From positions 1-6,008 of the forward strand of contig CAMGFM010000088.1 in the NCBI GenBank assembly GCA_946055365.1: 6,008 nt of DNA. Direction: 5' to 3'. The translations under genes and the position numbers were made by a program. Below, piece by piece: positions 3,334 through 6,008 of this stretch. The number at the start of each line of letters is the position of its first letter. Position 1 is the first letter of the stretch. This stretch comes from an uncultured Prevotella sp. (GTDB taxonomy: Bacteria > Bacteroidota > Bacteroidia > Bacteroidales > Bacteroidaceae). Below the pieces are notes generated by a model. It saw only the letters and a program-made list of their open reading frames with translations, was not told where the DNA came from and did no database searches.

Positions 3334-5754
3334 TCACTGTGCCTTAACTGTGATGCAGCCCTCCAGACCTCTTTGCGCATCGCTTACCTTGAGCGTGATG
3401 TCGCCTTTCTTGCCGTTGCTTTGCATCACCACCACCAGCTGTCCGCTGAAAAGCCTCATCTCAGGGCGCGTGAACGGCTGCAAAGAGGTGGCATCGCCGT
3501 TGCAGGATGCCTTGTAGCCGGCAGCCCCAGTCACCTCAAACGTGAGGTTGTCGGCCGCGTCAGGGCAGGGAGTGCCGTGTGCGTCGGCAAGACCCACCGT
3601 CACATAGCACAAATCTGTGCCGTCAGCATTTATCACGCTGCGGTCGGCAGAGAGGGTAATGGCAGCCGGCTCGCCTGCGGTGCGCACGGAGAGCGTGTCA
3701 ACGGCGTTGCCGTCATAGTCAAATGCCACCACCTTGATCTCTCCAGGCTCATATCTCACGTCATTCCAGCGCAGACGGTAGCGGTCAAGCCGCATGCCGG
3801 GGTTCTTGATCTTGCGTCCCTTGCTCACGCCGTTGACAAACAGCTCTGCCGAGGGCCATGACGTGTAGCAGTAGACGGGGGTTGTCTCGCCCTCACGGCC
3901 GGGCCACGTCCAGTGGGGCAGCACATGGAGGGTGTGGCTGTCGCCATTCCAATGACTGCGATAGAGCCAATAGCGATCCTTGGGCAGGCCCGCAAGGTCG
4001 CAGATGCCAAAGTAGCTGGAGCGCGATGGCCAGTATTCGTCGTATGGAGACGGCTCTCCGAGATAGTCAAAGCCAGTCCACACAAACTCGCCTATGGTGT
4101 AGTCGCGGTCATCCTGCATTGCCCAGTCGTCATCGGGCAGGTTGCTCCACGAGCAATACTCAAGATCATAGGACGAACATTGACCGTCGTCGTAGGTCTT
4201 GCCATATCCAGCCTCGGCAGGAAACTTATACACGCCTCTCGAGCTGACCGTAGAAGCCGTCTCTGAGCCAAGGAGGAAGCCCTGTGGCAACTGTGTGATA
4301 TTTTTGTCATACTTGTGTACGCGATAGTTGAAGCCTGGCACATCCATTACCTGCGCAAATCCAGAGGCGAGCGCATCCTCGGCTCTGTCCATGCCCTGTG
4401 TCACGGGACGAGTGGGGTCAAGGCTGTGGCAGAGAGCCTGCAGACGGGCGGCAATGTCACGTCCCTCGGCACTCCACTGCTCTGGTATCTCGTTGCCTAT
4501 GCTCCACATCACGATGGAGGGGTGGTTGCGGTGGCACAAGACAAGGTTTTGTATGTCGCGGTCGGCCCATTCCTTGAAGTGCAGCGCATAGCCGTTCTTG
4601 CACTTGGGATATATCCACATGTCAAAGCTCTCTGCCATGACCATCATGCCCATCGAGTCGCACACCTCCATCTGCCATGTCGACGGCATGTTGTGCGCCG
4701 TGCGTATGGCATCGGCTCCCATGTCCTTCATAATCCTTATCTGGCGTATGAGGGCAGCCTTGTTCTGTGCCGCGCCGAGCGGTCCGAGGTCATGATGCAG
4801 GCACACGCCCTTTATCTTGCGTGACTTGCCGTTGAGCATAAAGCCGCCATAGCGCGACACTTCCACACTGCGTATGCCCACCTTTGTGCGTGTCTCGTCT
4901 ATGACGCGCCCGTTGTGGCTGAGGCGCGTGACGAGTGTATATAAATAAGGTGTCTCTGGCGACCACAGCCTTGCATCGCCCACCTCCATCACAACATCCG
5001 TACGGCCGTCACCTGCACCGGGCTTCACGGCGGAAGCCTTTGCCACGGTGTTGCCGCCGTCATCGAGGAGTGCTGTCTCCACGTCAAGCCCGTTGTGAGA
5101 GGGCGTGCTGACGAGGGTGCTGACGGCTATCCTCGCACTCTTGCCGCCGTCTGCAATAGACTCTGTCCTCACCCAGCTGCCCCAAGTGTCTATGTGTGCG
5201 GCGTGTGGTGTTGTCGTGAGGATCACTTCACGGTAGAGACCACCGCCAGGATACCACCGTGAACTCTCCTCGCGGTTGTTGAGACTCACGGCTATGGTGT
5301 TTTTGCCTTTCTTGAGATAGGGTGTAGCGTCTATGCGAAACGCATTGTAGCCATACATCCACACTCCCGCAAGCCTGCCGTTGATGTAGACGTGAGGCTC
5401 TGCCATCGCGCCGTCAAAATGGAGCATGGCTGTCTTTGGCAAAGACTTCAATGTGACTGTTGTCTTGTAATATCCCCTGCCTATCCACGGCAATGCCCCT
5501 GAGCGTCCCGACTTCTCGCTCTTCTCTGTCTCGCCGTTCTGCTCTATGGCAACGAACTGCAGGTCGTGGCTCTTGTCAAACGGGCCGTCTATGGCCCAGT
5601 CGTGGGGTATGGTAACGGGCTTGTAGTGTATGCTGTCTCTCGAAAACAGCCAGTTTTTAAGAGACATGCACTGTCTCGTCTGCGCCGTGACAGTGAGCTG
5701 TGACGCTACTGCGATGACCATAAGAATGGTCTTGCGTATAGAAAATCGTTTCAT
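3334..5754 (-). CDS. Secreted GH2 beta-galactosidase-type glycoside hydrolase
   Basis: This complete 806-residue enzyme begins with a signal peptide: basic MKRFSIRK, a hydrophobic core, and a likely signal peptidase I cut after VTA at 24. No lipobox cysteine is seen, so it is probably periplasmic or released. Rough domain order: GH2 sugar-binding jelly roll (28-185, with YPGGGLYREV at 168-177), immunoglobulin-like domain (187-295), TIM barrel (302-600), DUF4982-like domain (625-690) and GH2 C-terminal Ig-like domain (697-805, with NGDATSLQPF). The acid/base is Glu422 in HPSIVMWSIGNE and the nucleophile Glu498 in GSETAS. Their separation of 76 residues equals that in E. coli LacZ (461 and 537). 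Both are present, so it should be an active retaining exo-hydrolase, most likely removing terminal beta-galactose. The natural glycan cannot be told: no SusC/D or other glycosidase is in the window. No consensus promoter was found upstream. Confidence 0.93.
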   Translation of the reverse strand: MKRFSIRKTILMVIAVASQLTVTAQTRQCMSLKNWLFSRDSIHYKPVTIPHDWAIDGPFDKSHDLQFVAIEQNGETEKSEKSGRSGALPWIGRGYYKTTVTLKSLPKTAMLHFDGAMAEPHVYINGRLAGVWMYGYNAFRIDATPYLKKGKNTIAVSLNNREESSRWYPGGGLYREVILTTTPHAAHIDTWGSWVRTESIADGGKSARIAVSTLVSTPSHNGLDVETALLDDGGNTVAKASAVKPGAGDGRTDVVMEVGDARLWSPETPYLYTLVTRLSHNGRVIDETRTKVGIRSVEVSRYGGFMLNGKSRKIKGVCLHHDLGPLGAAQNKAALIRQIRIMKDMGADAIRTAHNMPSTWQMEVCDSMGMMVMAESFDMWIYPKCKNGYALHFKEWADRDIQNLVLCHRNHPSIVMWSIGNEIPEQWSAEGRDIAARLQALCHSLDPTRPVTQGMDRAEDALASGFAQVMDVPGFNYRVHKYDKNITQLPQGFLLGSETASTVSSRGVYKFPAEAGYGKTYDDGQCSSYDLEYCSWSNLPDDDWAMQDDRDYTIGEFVWTGFDYLGEPSPYDEYWPSRSSYFGICDLAGLPKDRYWLYRSHWNGDSHTLHVLPHWTWPGREGETTPVYCYTSWPSAELFVNGVSKGRKIKNPGMRLDRYRLRWNDVRYEPGEIKVVAFDYDGNAVDTLSVRTAGEPAAITLSADRSVINADGTDLCYVTVGLADAHGTPCPDAADNLTFEVTGAAGYKASCNGDATSLQPFTRPEMRLFSGQLVVVMQSNGKKGDITLKVSDAQRGLEGCITVKAQ

Positions 5755-5913
5755 ATATATTTTTGAGGTGTGTGAGTTTCTTGTTTTTTAAGCTGTAAAT
5801 TACATGTGGCATGGCTTTCGGAGAAATACACGCTGACTCTCGTCACATCCCCGTCGGCAATCCGCAACGCAATGATGACGGCAGGTCGCAAGGAATGGCG
5901 GCGTGTGTTGTCA
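5755..5913. other. GH2 upstream region without recognisable promoter
   Basis: This stretch between the GH2 start and the right-hand palindrome array contains no CAAA on the plus strand, so no TAnnTTTG element points toward GH2. The closest is TAATTTAC, which lacks the TTTG end and has no matching -33 element. The final 35 bases before the ATG are A-rich on the coding strand, as is common for Bacteroidetes leaders. No small gene was seen here. Confidence 0.5.
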
Positions 5914-6008
5914 GAAGTGCCACTTTGGAGATGCTAAAGTGCCTCTTTAAGATGCTAAAGTGCCACTTCCTGAATGATAAAGTGGCACTTTTGAAATGTC
6001 AACGTGCC
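5914..6008. repeat. Second array of phased 13-bp odd palindromes, continuing past the right edge
   Basis: Cores lie at 5914-5926, 5936-5948, 5957-5969 and 5979-5991, with a fifth, AACGTGCC, cut by the window end at 6001-6008. Centres at 5920, 5942, 5963, 5985 and about 6007 give spacings of 22, 21, 22 and 22. The fourth, AAAGTGGCACTTT, is a perfect odd palindrome with G at its centre. The others have C there and each differ from the consensus at one position. Spacers share an ATG-containing motif (ggagatgct, aagatgct, ctgaatgat, tgaaatgtc) and run in the same direction as those of the array at 1997-2083. It lies 160 bp upstream of the GH2 start. Confidence 0.85.

Noticed and set aside
4054..4092. 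The glutamate in IGEFVWTGFDYLGEP as the GH2 nucleophile
   Set aside because: Glu498 in GSETAS gives the same 76-residue distance to the acid/base as in LacZ; the IGEFVWTGFDY segment fits the last barrel strand.
3373..4824. Several plus-strand open frames of 117-169 residues
   Set aside because: They are antisense shadows of the GH2 gene, whose catalytic motifs and full domain order are intact.

Overview
All four recognisable genes lie on the minus strand, so transcription runs from high to low coordinates. The organism looks like a member of the Bacteroidales, probably Prevotellaceae or a relative with fairly high GC. Three things point there: two promoters of the Bacteroidetes sigma-A type (TTTG/GTTG, a 20-base gap, then TAnnTTTG); leaders without a clear Shine-Dalgarno sequence; and the gene families themselves (an AAA-ATPase-like/PD-(D/E)XK protein, a Bacteroidetes-style AraC regulator, and a secreted GH2 beta-galactosidase with the DUF4982-type C-terminal region). 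This is inference from sequence features; no database was searched.

Layout in order of transcription. At 5754-3334 is a complete secreted GH2 glycosidase. It is followed by a 313-bp gap crowded with repeats and dyads, then an AraC-family regulator (3020-2190). A 385-bp gap follows, with a phased palindrome array and the promoter of the next gene. Next is an AAA-ATPase-like/PD-(D/E)XK nuclease-family protein (1804-245). Finally a 182-bp gap carries the promoter of a gene that runs off the left edge (62 to <1), possibly a RelE/ParE-type toxin.

The genes do not form an obvious pathway. The regulator may control the glycosidase upstream of it, but no SusC/SusD pair, sulfatase or second glycosidase is present, so this is not a recognisable polysaccharide-utilisation locus within the window.

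The most unusual content is non-coding. A 13-bp odd palindrome, AAAGTG-S-CACTTT, recurs at 21-22 bp centre-to-centre (two helical turns) in two clear arrays (1997-2083 and 5914 to the right edge). A third, strongly decayed set keeps exact 21-bp phasing at 134-209. All three lie upstream of a minus-strand gene. The remaining gene, araC, instead has an unrelated 63/64-bp tandem repeat upstream.
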